Assembly: GCF_004299445.1 (NCBI RefSeq)
Contig: NZ_SCTC01000033.1
Location: 1 to 64,000 of the forward strand
Reading direction: 5' to 3'
Origin: Phenylobacterium sp.
GTDB taxonomy: Bacteria; Pseudomonadota; Alphaproteobacteria; Caulobacterales; Caulobacteraceae
Length of the DNA stretch: 64,000 bases
The notes beneath the pieces are model-generated. The model searched no databases, was not told the DNA's origin, and saw only the letters and a program-made list of their open reading frames with translations. A program made the position numbers and the translations under genes. Below, piece after piece: positions 17,086 to 25,364 of this stretch (its first letter is position 1; the number at the start of each line of letters is the position of its first letter).

Positions 17086-17769
17086 ATGCCCGACATCCAC
17101 GCTGACCGCCGCGCCCTGCTGGGGGTCGGCGTCCTCACGGCCGCGGTTCTGGGGTCGGGCGCAGCAAAGGCTGCGGCCCCCAGGCCTCAGCCCCGACCGC
17201 TGGGCTTCGATCCGGCCGCGGTGCCGGGCCTGTCGGAGAAGCTGCTGCGCAGCCACTACGACAACAACTACACCGGCGCGGTGAACCGCCTGGGCGCGAT
17301 CTCGGCGGAGTTGAGCGGGCTCGATGTGGCGTCGACGCCCGGCTACCGGCTGAACGGCCTCAAACGCGAGGAGCTGATCGCCTGGAACTCCATGATCCTG
17401 CACGAGGCCTATTTCGCGGGCTTCGGGCCGGCCGAGCGTCCCAGCGCCGGACTGGCCCAGGCGGTCGAGCGCGACTTTGGCAGCCATGACCGCTGGTCGG
17501 CCGAGTTCGCGGCCATGGGCAAGGCGTTGGGCGGCGGCTCGGGCTGGGTGTTGCTGACCTGGAGCCGCCGTGACGGCCGGCTGGTGAACACCTGGGCCGC
17601 CGATCACACCATGACGCTCGCCGACGGCGCGCCCCTGCTGGCGCTCGACATGTATGAGCACGCCTACCACATGGACTACGGCGCCAAGGCGGGCGCCTAT
17701 GTCGATGCGTTCATGAAGGCCGTCTCGTGGAAGGCCGCCAACGCTGTGTTCGCGCGGGCAGCCGCCTGA
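17086..17769 (+). CDS. Exported Fe/Mn-type superoxide dismutase
   Basis: A 227-residue protein with an N-terminal export signal (DRRALLGVGVLTAAVLGSGA, a twin-arginine-like RR followed by a hydrophobic stretch). A SOD fold follows. Metal ligands fit the family order: His in SHYDNNY, His in MILHEAYFAGFG, and Asp/His in LALDMYEHAYHMDYG. The usual NHxFFW motif is altered to LHEAYF, so the second-shell environment differs from classical SodB. It probably removes superoxide in the periplasm. AAGGAGG is seven bases before the ATG. Confidence 0.85.
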   Translation: MPDIHADRRALLGVGVLTAAVLGSGAAKAAAPRPQPRPLGFDPAAVPGLSEKLLRSHYDNNYTGAVNRLGAISAELSGLDVASTPGYRLNGLKREELIAWNSMILHEAYFAGFGPAERPSAGLAQAVERDFGSHDRWSAEFAAMGKALGGGSGWVLLTWSRRDGRLVNTWAADHTMTLADGAPLLALDMYEHAYHMDYGAKAGAYVDAFMKAVSWKAANAVFARAAA

Positions 17770-17803
17770 GCGCGGCGGCCAGTCCACGTTCGCCCAACGC
17801 GCG

Positions 17804-18271
17804 CTAGCGGCAGCCCTGCGCCAGCTCGGCCAGCAGGCCGTCCAGCCGACGGTCGAGATCGGCCTTGGCCTTGTCGTAGTCGGAGTTCCACGACGGCGTG
17901 ACCCAGGACCGGGCGCCCTTCATCACCGGCGCCTCGGCGGCGGCGTCGAAGGCCACGACAACATCGGCGTCCGCGACGTCGGCGGCGGTGACGGGCAGCG
18001 CCGGCTGGGCCGCCGGATCGACGCCGTCGGCGCGCAGGCGCCGGGCCAGCTCGGGCGAGACGTGATCCTCCGGCGAGATCCCGCGCGAGCGGACGTCGAG
18101 CGGCAGGCCCCTGGCGGCGGCCCGCCGCTTCAGGGTCTCGCGCGCGATGGCGCTCTTCACCGTGCCGGCCGGGCAGACGAAGAGCACGGTCGGGGGCCGA
18201 CACGCCGCTGCGACGGGCGTGGCGGCGAGGGCCATGGGCAGGGTCAACAGACGGCGGCGATTCAGGCGCAT
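17804..18271 (-). CDS. Exported low-molecular-weight phosphatase/arsenate reductase-like protein
   Basis: A 155-residue protein with a signal peptide (NRRRLLTLPMALAATPVAAA). It has a Rossmann-like domain of the LMW protein-tyrosine phosphatase/ArsC family: PTVLFVCPAGTVKSAIA near residue 27. The catalytic loop C-x5-R-S is changed to C-x5-K-S, so phosphatase activity is doubtful; the substituted loop and periplasmic location set it apart from cytosolic enzymes. The start at 18271 has GGAG seven bases upstream. It lies tail to tail with the SOD gene. Confidence 0.7.
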   Translation of the reverse strand: MRLNRRRLLTLPMALAATPVAAACRPPTVLFVCPAGTVKSAIARETLKRRAAARGLPLDVRSRGISPEDHVSPELARRLRADGVDPAAQPALPVTAADVADADVVVAFDAAAEAPVMKGARSWVTPSWNSDYDKAKADLDRRLDGLLAELAQGCR

Positions 18272-18387
18272 GCGCGCACTCCATGCGGAGCCACGCGGTG
18301 GTTGGGCGCGGACGCCTGACCGGGACACCGCTTCATCCCGACGTCGTCAGGGCTAGGGCCTGTCGCGGCCCCGCGCAAGCTCGGGGT

Positions 18388-18597
18388 TCAGCCCTGCCAC
18401 TGGAACACCTCCTCGAGCCCGCAGCCGAAGACCTGCGCGATGCGGAAGGCGGCTTCCAGGGATGGGGAGTACTTGCCGGCCTCGATGGCGGCGATGGTCT
18501 GGCGGGTCATGCCGATGCGCTGGGCGAGGTCGGCCTGGGTCATCTCGCCGTGTTCGAAGCGCAGGCGGCGGATCTGGTTTGCGATCGGGGGCGCCAC
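18388..18597 (-). CDS. XRE-family transcriptional regulator, small
   Basis: A 69-residue protein that is almost entirely a Cro/CI helix-turn-helix (MTQADLAQRIGMTRQTIAAI then SPSLEAAFRIAQVFG). It resembles the short regulators that accompany a membrane protein gene. The GTG at 18597 lies just after the TGA (18602-18600) of the membrane protein gene upstream, so the two are coupled. It probably binds the palindrome at 19022-19039 and represses the pair. Confidence 0.85.
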   Translation of the reverse strand: MAPPIANQIRRLRFEHGEMTQADLAQRIGMTRQTIAAIEAGKYSPSLEAAFRIAQVFGCGLEEVFQWQG

Positions 18598-18599
18598 GC

Positions 18600-19010
18600 T
18601 CAGCCGCCCCGCCGGAACATCACGATCTGGGCCACCGACACCGCCAGCGCGGCCACCACCAGTCCCAGCAGCGCGAAGTTCATCAGGTCGACGGCGCCAT
18701 GGCCCAGGTGTCCCGGCACGCCCAGCGCCAGCACGCAGATCATCAGCGTGTAGTAGCCCGCGGTGTGCGAGCGGTGCTGGATCAGCTTCTCGCGTTCGTC
18801 GCGCGGCATCCGCGGGTCGCCGGTGAGCCCCGCTGCGAAATGCAGGACGCACTGCAGCGCCACCAGCCCGCCCACGCACAGCAGCAAGAGATGGAGCGTG
18901 TCGAAGCCCCGCGGGCTGACCACGCCGCCCGCGATCGATCCGAAATAGACCCCGAAGCAGATCAGGACCGTCGCCAGGGTGATCCAGGCCGACTTCTCGC
19001 GGAAAGACAT
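18600..19010 (-). CDS. Four-helix membrane protein paired with an XRE regulator
   Basis: A 136-residue protein with four predicted membrane segments (WITLATVLICFGVYFG, LHLLLLCVGGLVALQCVL, AGYYTLMICVLALG, MNFALLGLVVAALAVSVAQ) and a charged loop, RMPRDEREKL. The start MSFREKSAW at 19010 has GGAG six bases upstream and is preferred over two ATGs at 19043 and 19040 that lack one and overlap the palindrome. Function unknown. The gene order resembles other XRE/integral-membrane pairs in which the membrane protein may modulate the regulator. Confidence 0.7.
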   Translation of the reverse strand: MSFREKSAWITLATVLICFGVYFGSIAGGVVSPRGFDTLHLLLLCVGGLVALQCVLHFAAGLTGDPRMPRDEREKLIQHRSHTAGYYTLMICVLALGVPGHLGHGAVDLMNFALLGLVVAALAVSVAQIVMFRRGG

Positions 19011-19021
19011 GTCACGCTCCG

Positions 19022-19039
19022 TGTCAAAAATCTTTGACA
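19022..19039. promoter_or_regulatory. Operator-like palindrome TGTCAAA-N4-TTTGACA
   Basis: A perfect 7-bp inverted repeat with a 4-bp spacer directly upstream of the membrane-protein start and in the gap to the divergent exported-protein gene (start 19097). It is AT-rich against a high-GC background. It is the best candidate binding site for the XRE regulator encoded at 18388-18597. Confidence 0.5.
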
Positions 19040-19096
19040 TCATGTCTGGTAAATCTAACGTGAGGTTAAAGGCATTCGCCATCGAAAGGAACGTCC

Positions 19097-19531
19097 ATGC
19101 GCCCCCCGACCTCCATCCTGATCGCCTCCGCGTTCGCCGTGCTGTCCACCGCCGCCTGCGCACAGCCGCATCACGGCCAGTCGGGCCACGGGCAGTCGGG
19201 CCACGGGGCGCCCGCCGCCGCGGCCGGAGGGCAGGCCGTCGACCTCCAGGGCGACCCGCGCGGGTTCGTCGACAACCGCCATATACGGGGCTTCTACGCC
19301 CTGTCCGTCGAGACCCTCGGCAAGGGGACGAAGGGCGTCGACATCGCCGCTTATGAGCAGAAGTCGTACGCCTACTTCCGGGCCTTCGGCGCCGAGCGCG
19401 GCCCCAGCCCCGAAGCCATGCAGGATCACCTCAAGTTGATCCCGCGACAGGTGGTGAAGATCGTCGAGGAGGACCCTCACGTCCTCGATAGCTTCGAGAC
19501 GTTTACCGAGGCGCTGATCGGGCCGCGGTGA
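19097..19531 (+). CDS. Small exported His-rich protein
   Basis: A 144-residue protein with a signal peptide (SILIASAFAVLSTAACA) that could be cut after ACA or, less well, lipidated at the Cys (the lipobox position -3 is Thr, not the usual Leu). After it comes a short histidine/glycine repeat, PHHGQSGHGQSGHG, then a helical domain of about 95 residues ending FETFTEALIGPR. The His-rich segment could bind metal. No family recognised. It is divergent to the XRE-linked membrane protein gene and may share its operator. Confidence 0.6.
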   Translation: MRPPTSILIASAFAVLSTAACAQPHHGQSGHGQSGHGAPAAAAGGQAVDLQGDPRGFVDNRHIRGFYALSVETLGKGTKGVDIAAYEQKSYAYFRAFGAERGPSPEAMQDHLKLIPRQVVKIVEEDPHVLDSFETFTEALIGPR

Positions 19532-19607
19532 ACGCGCCCGGCTTGCGGCTCGGCGCGCCGCCCGATACTGGTTGCATAACGCAAGCAGTTATCAGGACGG
19601 CCGGTCG

Positions 19608-20267
19608 ATGCTTCAACTCTACGGACACCCCTTCGCGGCCTTCACCTGGAAGGCGCTCATCGCGCTCTACGAACGTGACGTCCCGTTCGAATTCCGGATG
19701 CTCGACCCCGATCATCCGGAGAACGGCGCCTTCGTGGCGCAGGCCTCGCCGACCGGGCAGTTCCCGGTGCTGGTGGACGGCGACCGCACGGTCGTCGAAT
19801 CGGCGGCGATCATCGAGTACCTGGATCTCCACCACGGCGCGGCGCCGCCGATGGTCCCTGCCGATCCCCGCACCGCCATCGAGGCGCGGCAGATGGACGG
19901 GGTGTTCGACGACTATGTGATGATCCTGCTGCAGCGGGCCGTCTCGTCGGTCCTGCGCGAGGAGGCCAGGCGTGACCCCTACATCGAGGACGAGGTGAAG
20001 GCGGGCCTGGACCGGAGCTATGCCTGGCTGGAGCGCTGGATGACCGGGCGCACCTGGGCGGCGAACGAGTCCTTCGGCATCGCCGACTGCGCCGCGGCGC
20101 CGGCGCTGTTCTATGCCCATTGGGCGTTCCCGATTCCCGAATCGCACGTCGCGCTGCGGGCCTATCGCGCCCGGCTGCTCGCCCGCCCCTCGATCGCCCG
20201 CGTCGTCGAGGAGGCGCGGCCCTGGCGCGAGAACTTCCCGCTCAAGGGGCGCGGCTCCCCCGATTGA
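19608..20267 (+). CDS. Glutathione S-transferase family protein
   Basis: A 219-residue protein. The N-terminal thioredoxin-like domain has LQLYGHPFAAFTWKAL and the cis-proline/glutathione region GQFPVLVDGDRTVVESAAII. The C-terminal all-helical domain contains FGIADCAAAPALFYAHW, the N-capping motif of GSTs. It conjugates glutathione to electrophiles or acts in related chemistry; the substrate is unknown. The ATG at 19608 is preferred to one at 19572 because the domain begins directly with it. Confidence 0.85.
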   Translation: MLQLYGHPFAAFTWKALIALYERDVPFEFRMLDPDHPENGAFVAQASPTGQFPVLVDGDRTVVESAAIIEYLDLHHGAAPPMVPADPRTAIEARQMDGVFDDYVMILLQRAVSSVLREEARRDPYIEDEVKAGLDRSYAWLERWMTGRTWAANESFGIADCAAAPALFYAHWAFPIPESHVALRAYRARLLARPSIARVVEEARPWRENFPLKGRGSPD

Positions 20268-20300
20268 GGGGCGAAGGCTGTGATGCGAGGGAAATCGCGG

Positions 20301-20376
20301 TGGCTCCCCGAGCAGGACTCGAACCTGCGACAAGCCGGTTAACAGCCGGCTGCTCTACCAACTGAGCTATCGGGGA
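20301..20376 (-). tRNA. tRNA-Asn (GTT)
   Basis: The reverse strand reads TCCCCGATAGCTCAGTTGGT at the 5' end, an anticodon arm with loop CTGTTAA (anticodon GTT), the T arm GCAGGTTCGAGTCCTGC, and a 3' end TCGGGGA-G-CCA that pairs fully with the 5' acceptor strand. CCA is encoded. The cloverleaf is complete at 76 bases. Confidence 0.95.
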
Positions 20377-20475
20377 TCACACCGAGGGCGGGCGTATACG
20401 CCGGGTCGCAGGGTCGTGCAAGCGTCGTAGAAAACGTGTCGCAGGAACGGCCTCGCGCCTCTCGGACAGGGGCCG

Positions 20476-20505
20476 AAAAAAAGAGCCCGGCGCGTGCGCC
20501 GGGCT
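20476..20505 (-). terminator. Rho-independent terminator reading leftward
   Basis: On the minus strand, AGCCCGGCGC and GCGCCGGGCT form a 10-bp stem followed by a C and seven T residues. This is the strongest intrinsic terminator in the window. It lies upstream of the tRNA and is not downstream of any minus-strand protein gene, which implies a short transcript starting to its right. Confidence 0.8.
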
Positions 20506-20600
20506 AATCAAAGTCGGTGATGGTGGGGTGTCTTCAAAGAAGACGCCTTCAGACTCGGCTGTGGTGGTTAAGTCAGGGTTAACCGCGAAGCTCCGCGGGA
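20476..20600 (-). ncRNA. Candidate small RNA ending at a strong terminator
   Basis: Between the Mpl-like ligase gene (plus strand) and tRNA-Asn there is a minus-strand region that ends in an intrinsic terminator and contains a second hairpin, GTCTTC-TTT-GAAGAC, 25 bases before it. No protein gene on this strand needs the terminator. I therefore suggest a small RNA of about 80-130 nt; its 5' end and promoter are not visible to me. Alternatively the terminator insulates the tRNA from antisense transcription. Confidence 0.3.
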
Positions 20601-20722
20601 AACTTCTCCGAAAGGAAACGGTGAAGCTTCGCGGGGCGGGGCCGGAGCCCTTTGCCGCGCGGGTCTTTACGGCGACGGCCAATCGGTCGAAACCGGGACG
20701 CAAGTCTTTGAGAAGAGGGACG

Positions 20723-22138
20723 ATGCGCATCCATTTCACCGGCATCGCGGGCGCGGGCATGGCCGCGGCGGCGCTGATGATGCGCGAGGCCGGGCACGTG
20801 ATCACCGGCTCGGACGAAGGCGCGTTCCCGCCAATGTCCACCTACGTCGAGGGCCTCGGCTTTCCGGTCACCTGGCGATTCGACGCCGCAAATCTGTCGA
20901 GCGACCTCGACCTGCTGGTGCTGGGCGCCAGCGCCAAGCTGGGCGGCGATCAGAACGTCGAGGTCCAGGCCGCCCGCGCCCGCGGCGTGCGGGTGACCAC
21001 CTTCCCGGAACTGGTGGGGGAGGCGACCGCCCTTCGCCGCAACACGGTGGTGGCGGGCTCGTTCGGCAAGTCGACCTGCACGGCGCTGATGTCCCACATC
21101 CTGCGCGCCAACGGCGTCGATGCGGGCTGGATGATCGGCGCCATCTCGCCCTCGCTGCCCGACACCGGCCACTGGGGTTCCGCGCCCGAGGTGGTGCTGG
21201 AGGGCGACGAGTACATCGTGGGGCCGAACGACCGGCGCTCGAAGTTCGTGCTGTACCATCCGCGCGACGTGCTGCTGACGTCGCTGATCCATGACCACGT
21301 CAACGTCTTCCCGACGTTCGAGGCGTATGTGAAGCCGTTCGGCGAACTGCTGCGCCTCTTGCCGGCCGAGGGCCTGCTGGTGGCCCGCGAGCATCCGGCC
21401 ATCCGCGCGATCGCCGGCGAGGCCGCTTCGCGCATTGTCTGGTACGACACCCAGGTCTGCGACGGCTGGTATCCGGACGGGATCGTCTACGGCGACACCA
21501 CCCGCTTCACCCTGGTCGGCCCGGGCGGGCGGCGTGTGGCGATCGCGACCACGCTGCTGGGCGAGCACAACGTCGAGAACATCGTGGGCGTGGGCGCCTA
21601 TCTGCTCGAGCGCGGCCTGGCGGACGAGGCGGGGCTGGCCCGCGCGGTCGAGAGCTTCGCCGGCATCCGGCGGCGCCTGGACCGCCTGACCAAGGTCTCG
21701 GCCGTGCCGGTGATCGAGGGTTTCGGCAGCTCGTACGAGAAGGCCCGCTCGGCCATCGAGGCCATGCTGCTGCACTACCCGCTCCGGCCGCTGACGGTGG
21801 TGTTCGAGCCGCACACCTTCTCCTGGCGCAACCGCGACGCGCTGCCCTGGTACGACACCGTGTTCGAAGGCGTGGCCCGCGTGCTGATCATCCCGCCGCC
21901 GCACCACGGCGAACAGAGCCACCAGCAGTCGGGCTTCGACGAGATCCTGGCCCGCGTAGCAGCGACCGGCACGCCCGTCGAAGGCGTCGAGACCGCCGAA
22001 GCCGCCACCGCCGCGCTAAGCCGCCTGGCGGGCGACGAGGTGGTGCTGCTCTTATCGTCGGGTCCCTTGCTGGGCCTGCCCGACAGCCTGCCGCCGGTGT
22101 TCGACGCGCTGCACGGGCGGCGGGAAGCGGCGGCTTGA
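20723..22138 (+). CDS. mpl: Mur ligase family protein, Mpl-like (murein tripeptide ligase)
   Basis: A 471-residue Mur ligase. It starts [20 protein letters not shown], the dinucleotide-like fold of MurC/Mpl. The ATP loop is [16 protein letters not shown], with Ser replacing the usual Thr after [10 protein letters not shown] and [10 protein letters not shown] mark the central domain, and [13 protein letters not shown] the C-terminal domain. Mpl joins UDP-MurNAc to recycled L-Ala-D-Glu-mDAP in cell-wall recycling. MurC is excluded by the C-terminal motif and by the lack of a mur cluster. The ATG at 20723 has GAGGG close upstream; the frame is open further but the earlier residues are not conserved-looking. 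Confidence 0.8.
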   Translation: MRIHFTGIAGAGMAAAALMMREAGHVITGSDEGAFPPMSTYVEGLGFPVTWRFDAANLSSDLDLLVLGASAKLGGDQNVEVQAARARGVRVTTFPELVGEATALRRNTVVAGSFGKSTCTALMSHILRANGVDAGWMIGAISPSLPDTGHWGSAPEVVLEGDEYIVGPNDRRSKFVLYHPRDVLLTSLIHDHVNVFPTFEAYVKPFGELLRLLPAEGLLVAREHPAIRAIAGEAASRIVWYDTQVCDGWYPDGIVYGDTTRFTLVGPGGRRVAIATTLLGEHNVENIVGVGAYLLERGLADEAGLARAVESFAGIRRRLDRLTKVSAVPVIEGFGSSYEKARSAIEAMLLHYPLRPLTVVFEPHTFSWRNRDALPWYDTVFEGVARVLIIPPPHHGEQSHQQSGFDEILARVAATGTPVEGVETAEAATAALSRLAGDEVVLLLSSGPLLGLPDSLPPVFDALHGRREAAA

Positions 22139-22145
22139 GCCATGG

Positions 22146-22168
22146 ATCCCGCGAACAAGTCGCGGGAT
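22146..22168. terminator. Hairpin between convergent genes, repeat-family arm
   Basis: ATCCCGCGA-ACAAG-TCGCGGGAT is a perfect 9-bp stem seven bases after the ligase stop and before the minus-strand cyclotransferase gene ends. It may act as a bidirectional terminator or mRNA stabiliser. The sequence is the same as the arms of the inverted-repeat element at 1276-1409. Confidence 0.5.
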
Positions 22169-22185
22169 GATCAATCTATTGAGGG

Positions 22186-22569
22186 TTAGCGCGCTGGCTC
22201 AGGCCTCAGCGCGTAGATCTGTGCGGTCACGCTGTATGTGCCGAGGTCTACCTCGATCTCGACCCGCGCGTACTCCTCGCCCTCGAAGGCGTCGAGGCGC
22301 GACCAGTGCGCGGGCAGGTCGTCCGACGTGAATAGCTGCACCCGCACCTCGGGCCCAAACGGGTCAGGGTGCAGGCCGGGATAGCCCTGGGCGGCGCCCC
22401 AGCCGCTCTCGAGCAGCCGGCCGCGCACAGCGCCCGGCTGCCATTCTCCCGCAAGATCAGCAAGCTGCCCGTGGTTCTTCTGTCCCGGCGCCAGCGATCC
22501 GTAGACCGCCAGGCGCCGGAAGGCGGCGTCAGCGCGAGGCGTTGTGGTGGGCGGGGACGGGTTGGACAT
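22186..22569 (-). CDS. Gamma-glutamylcyclotransferase-like (AIG2 family) protein
   Basis: A 127-residue protein with the family hallmark YGSLAPGQKNHG at residue 23, then WQPGAVRGRLLESGWGAAQG and a conserved acidic pair in RLDAFEGEEYARV, where the Glu is the usual catalytic acid. AIG2/GGCT-like enzymes cyclise or cleave gamma-glutamyl amines. The ATG at 22569 lies 41 bases inside the end of the acyl-CoA dehydrogenase gene, so translation is coupled. Confidence 0.75.
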   Translation of the reverse strand: MSNPSPPTTTPRADAAFRRLAVYGSLAPGQKNHGQLADLAGEWQPGAVRGRLLESGWGAAQGYPGLHPDPFGPEVRVQLFTSDDLPAHWSRLDAFEGEEYARVEIEVDLGTYSVTAQIYALRPEPAR

Positions 22570-23896
22570 ACTCGTTCTTGGACGCCTTCTCGGCCTCGTT
22601 CATCGCCTTGAACACCGGGTCGGCGCGCTTCGGACCGAGGTAGCCGAACAGGTAGGCGCCCACCTTGCGCATCTGGATCTCTTCCGAGCCCTCGGTGATC
22701 CGGTAGCGGCGGTGGTGGCGGAAGATGTGCTCGAAGGGCTTGTGGCGTGAATAGCCGATGCCGCCGTGCACCTGCATGGCCCGGTCGGCGGCCTCGCAGA
22801 CCAGCCGGTTGGCCCAGTAGTTGCACATCGAGACCTTGTCCGAGATCGTCTTCTCGATCTCCTTGTGCTCCATCCGGTCCATCTGCCAGGCCGTCTTGCG
22901 GATCAGCAGGCGCAGCATCTCGCACTGGGTCTGCAGCTCGATCAGCGGCCACTGGATCGCCTGGTTCTCGGCCAGGGGCTTGCCGAACGGCTTGCGGGTA
23001 CGGGCGTACATGACGCTCTCGTTGATGCAGAACTGCGCCGCGCCCAGGCTGGAAGCCGCCTGGCGGATGCGGTTCTGGTGCACGAACGACTGGCCGATGC
23101 CAAGGCCGCGATCGATCTGGCCCCAGTAGCTGTCCTCGGGGATCCACACGTTGGTGAAGCTCACCCGCGGGTGGTCGGTCGGCATGTTGAAGGTCCACAT
23201 GTACTCTTCGACCTTCACCCCGGGCGTGTCGGCCGGGACGATGAAGCAGGTGATGCCCGTAGCGTCCCCGTCCTTGCCGGAAGTCCGAGCAAAAACCATG
23301 ACATGCGTGGCGACGTGCATGCCCGTCGTCCACATCTTTTCACCGTTGATGAGCCAGCCCGGCTGGCCGTCCTTTTCGTGCGGAACGGCGCGGGTCTCCA
23401 TCCAGGTGGCGTCCGAACCGTGGTTGGGCTCGGTCAGGCCGAAGCCCGTGCGCATGCCGCCGTTCAGCAGCTTGTCGGCGTCGCGCTCGTACTGGGCGTT
23501 GGTGGCGAACTCCTTGAACATCAGCACGAAGGGGTTGTTGCCGACGATCGAGTGCTCGGTCTGCAGATCGTTGAAGAGACCCAGGCCCTTGGCCGCCAGG
23601 TGCTCGCGGATGATGGCCATGGCCAACTGGCTGCCGCCCTTGCCGCCCATCTCCTTGGGCCAGGCGAAGCGCAGGTGCCCGGCCTCGTCGGCCAGCTTGC
23701 GGGCCTTGGCCAGCAGCTCCTCCCACTCGCGGCGCGGCAGGCCGTTGTTGTCCCAGTCGGTGCGGGCGTGTTCGCGGCGATGGTCGAAGAAGCGGTCGTT
23801 ATCGTCGGCGTGCTGCAGCGGCATGATCACGTCGTCGATGAACCGGTCCAGCTCGTCCAGGTAGTCCTGGATGTCCTGCGGAATGTCGAAATCCAT
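22529..23896 (-). CDS. Acyl-CoA dehydrogenase family protein
   Basis: A 455-residue flavoprotein that oxidises an acyl-CoA to the enoyl-CoA. Recognisable motifs are GFGLTEPNHGSDATW (FAD/substrate loop), WLINGEKMWTTGMHVATHVM, and the C-terminal CEAADRAMQVHGGIGYSRHK with RRYRITEGSEEIQM. The start at 23896 (MDFDIPQDIQDYLDELDRF) has GGGAGA well placed; the frame opens earlier but without support. It is divergent to the phosphotransferase/DUF6285 genes at 24013-25364, a grouping often seen in Caulobacter- and Sphingomonas-type genomes for a CoA-linked catabolic pathway. Confidence 0.88.
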   Translation of the reverse strand: MDFDIPQDIQDYLDELDRFIDDVIMPLQHADDNDRFFDHRREHARTDWDNNGLPRREWEELLAKARKLADEAGHLRFAWPKEMGGKGGSQLAMAIIREHLAAKGLGLFNDLQTEHSIVGNNPFVLMFKEFATNAQYERDADKLLNGGMRTGFGLTEPNHGSDATWMETRAVPHEKDGQPGWLINGEKMWTTGMHVATHVMVFARTSGKDGDATGITCFIVPADTPGVKVEEYMWTFNMPTDHPRVSFTNVWIPEDSYWGQIDRGLGIGQSFVHQNRIRQAASSLGAAQFCINESVMYARTRKPFGKPLAENQAIQWPLIELQTQCEMLRLLIRKTAWQMDRMEHKEIEKTISDKVSMCNYWANRLVCEAADRAMQVHGGIGYSRHKPFEHIFRHHRRYRITEGSEEIQMRKVGAYLFGYLGPKRADPVFKAMNEAEKASKNEYVQPVPAHHNASR

Positions 23897-24012
23897 GGCC
23901 GTTCTCCCAGCAATCTCTTGGGCGGACTTGACGTAGGGGACCGGTTTACAACGCCGCCCCAAGCCCGCCAGATCGGACCCAGTCTAGACCAGCCGAGAGG
24001 TTCCGCCGGGTC

Positions 24013-25008
24013 ATGGAAGTTGATGTTCGAGCGGGCCTCCAGAAGCTCGCCGCGAGACTGGGAGGCGAGGGCGCCACGCTGACCGAGGCGCAGCGCCTCT
24101 CGGGCGGGGCCAGCATGGAGACCTGGGCCTTCGGGTTCGAGGGGCGGGACGGGCCCGAGCGCCTGATCCTGCGCCGCCGCGCGACGGCGTTCGACGAGGA
24201 GACCGCGCGGTCGGTCAGCCTGGCCACCGAAGCGGCGCTGATCCGCGCGACCGGGGCCAACGGCGCCCGCGTGCCGACCGTGCGACACCTCTGCGACGCC
24301 GAGGACGGGCTGGGCGAGGCCTACGTCATGGTCCGCGTCGACGGCGAGACGCTGGGGCGCAAGATCACCTCGGACGCGCGGTTCGACGGCGTGCGCCCGG
24401 CGCTGGCGCGCCAGTGCGGCGAGTCGCTGGTCGCCATCCACAAGACCACGCCGCCGCCCGGGCTGAAGCTGAAGGCCGTCAACGGCAGCGAGGAGCTCGA
24501 CCGCTACGAGGAGGTCTATCGCGCCACGGGCGCCCAGCGGCCGATTCTGGAGCTGGCGTTCCAATACCTGCGCCGTCACGTGCCCGACCCGGTCGAGCCG
24601 GTGCTGCTGCACGGCGACTTCCGGAACGGGAACATCATGTTCGACCCGGAGAAGGGCGTGGCCGCGATCCTGGACTGGGAGCTGGCGCACCTGGGCGACC
24701 CGGCCGAGGACATGGGCTGGATCTGCACCAACTCGTGGCGCTTCGGGCGGCCCGACCGGCCGGTTGGCGGGTTCGGCGAGTACGCCGACCTCTTGGCAGG
24801 CTACGCCTCGGCCGGTGGGTTGGACATCGACCTGCCGCGGGTGCGGTTCTGGCAGATGCTGGGGTCGCTGCGCTGGGGCGTGATGTGCCTGACCATGTAC
24901 CTGTCGTGGCGCGACGGCGTGACCAAGTCGGTCGAGCGCCCGATGATCGGCCGCCGCGTTTCGGAAACCGAGGCGGACCTGGTCGTCTTGCTGGAGGAAG
25001 GCCTGTGA
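24013..25008 (+). CDS. Phosphotransferase family protein (APH/ACAD10-like)
   Basis: A 331-residue kinase-fold protein. Catalytic loop LLHGDFRNGNIMFD (about residues 200-213) and metal-binding DWELAHLGDPAEDMGW (about 220-235) are the Brenner and DxD-type motifs of aminoglycoside phosphotransferase-like kinases. The close neighbour is an acyl-CoA dehydrogenase, as in eukaryotic ACAD10/11, where the kinase-like domain phosphorylates 4-hydroxyacyl-CoA. That parallel suggests a role in hydroxy-acyl-CoA degradation rather than antibiotic resistance. Its stop overlaps the next start (GTGA). Confidence 0.8.
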   Translation: MEVDVRAGLQKLAARLGGEGATLTEAQRLSGGASMETWAFGFEGRDGPERLILRRRATAFDEETARSVSLATEAALIRATGANGARVPTVRHLCDAEDGLGEAYVMVRVDGETLGRKITSDARFDGVRPALARQCGESLVAIHKTTPPPGLKLKAVNGSEELDRYEEVYRATGAQRPILELAFQYLRRHVPDPVEPVLLHGDFRNGNIMFDPEKGVAAILDWELAHLGDPAEDMGWICTNSWRFGRPDRPVGGFGEYADLLAGYASAGGLDIDLPRVRFWQMLGSLRWGVMCLTMYLSWRDGVTKSVERPMIGRRVSETEADLVVLLEEGL

Positions 25009-25364
25009 TCTCGCACCCGAGAACCGAAGAGCTGGCCGAGTCTGTCCGCCTGTGGATCGACGAGATCCGCCCCACGCTGGACCCGCGCAACGCGTTCCTG
25101 GCCCGCGTCGCCGCCAACGCCATGGCCACCATCGCCCGCGAGCTGACCCTGGGCCCCGCGGCCGACGCCGAGGCCGTGGCGCGGATGAGCGACGTGCTGG
25201 GCCATGGCGGGACCTACGACGAGCTCAACACCGAGCTCTGCGCGCGCATCCGCTCGGGCGAGCTGACGACCGAGAGCCCGGGGCTGATGCTGGCTCTGCA
25301 GGTGATGGCTAAGAACCAGCTCGCCATCGACCAGCCGAGCTACAAGCCGGAAGGCAGTCTCTAG
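25005..25364 (+). CDS. DUF6285-type protein
   Basis: A 119-residue helical protein starting at a GTG that overlaps the TGA of the phosphotransferase gene by two bases. It contains LDPRNAFLARVAANAMATIA and LMLALQVMAKNQLAIDQPSY, which I associate with the DUF6285 family, usually found beside or fused to phosphotransferase and acyl-CoA dehydrogenase genes. Its biochemical role is unknown; the constant context suggests an accessory to the phosphotransferase. Confidence 0.6.
   Translation: MISHPRTEELAESVRLWIDEIRPTLDPRNAFLARVAANAMATIARELTLGPAADAEAVARMSDVLGHGGTYDELNTELCARIRSGELTTESPGLMLALQVMAKNQLAIDQPSYKPEGSL

Noticed and set aside
24013..25008. Aminoglycoside resistance gene
   Set aside because: Kinase-fold motifs are generic; the acyl-CoA dehydrogenase/DUF6285 neighbourhood points to acyl-CoA metabolism.
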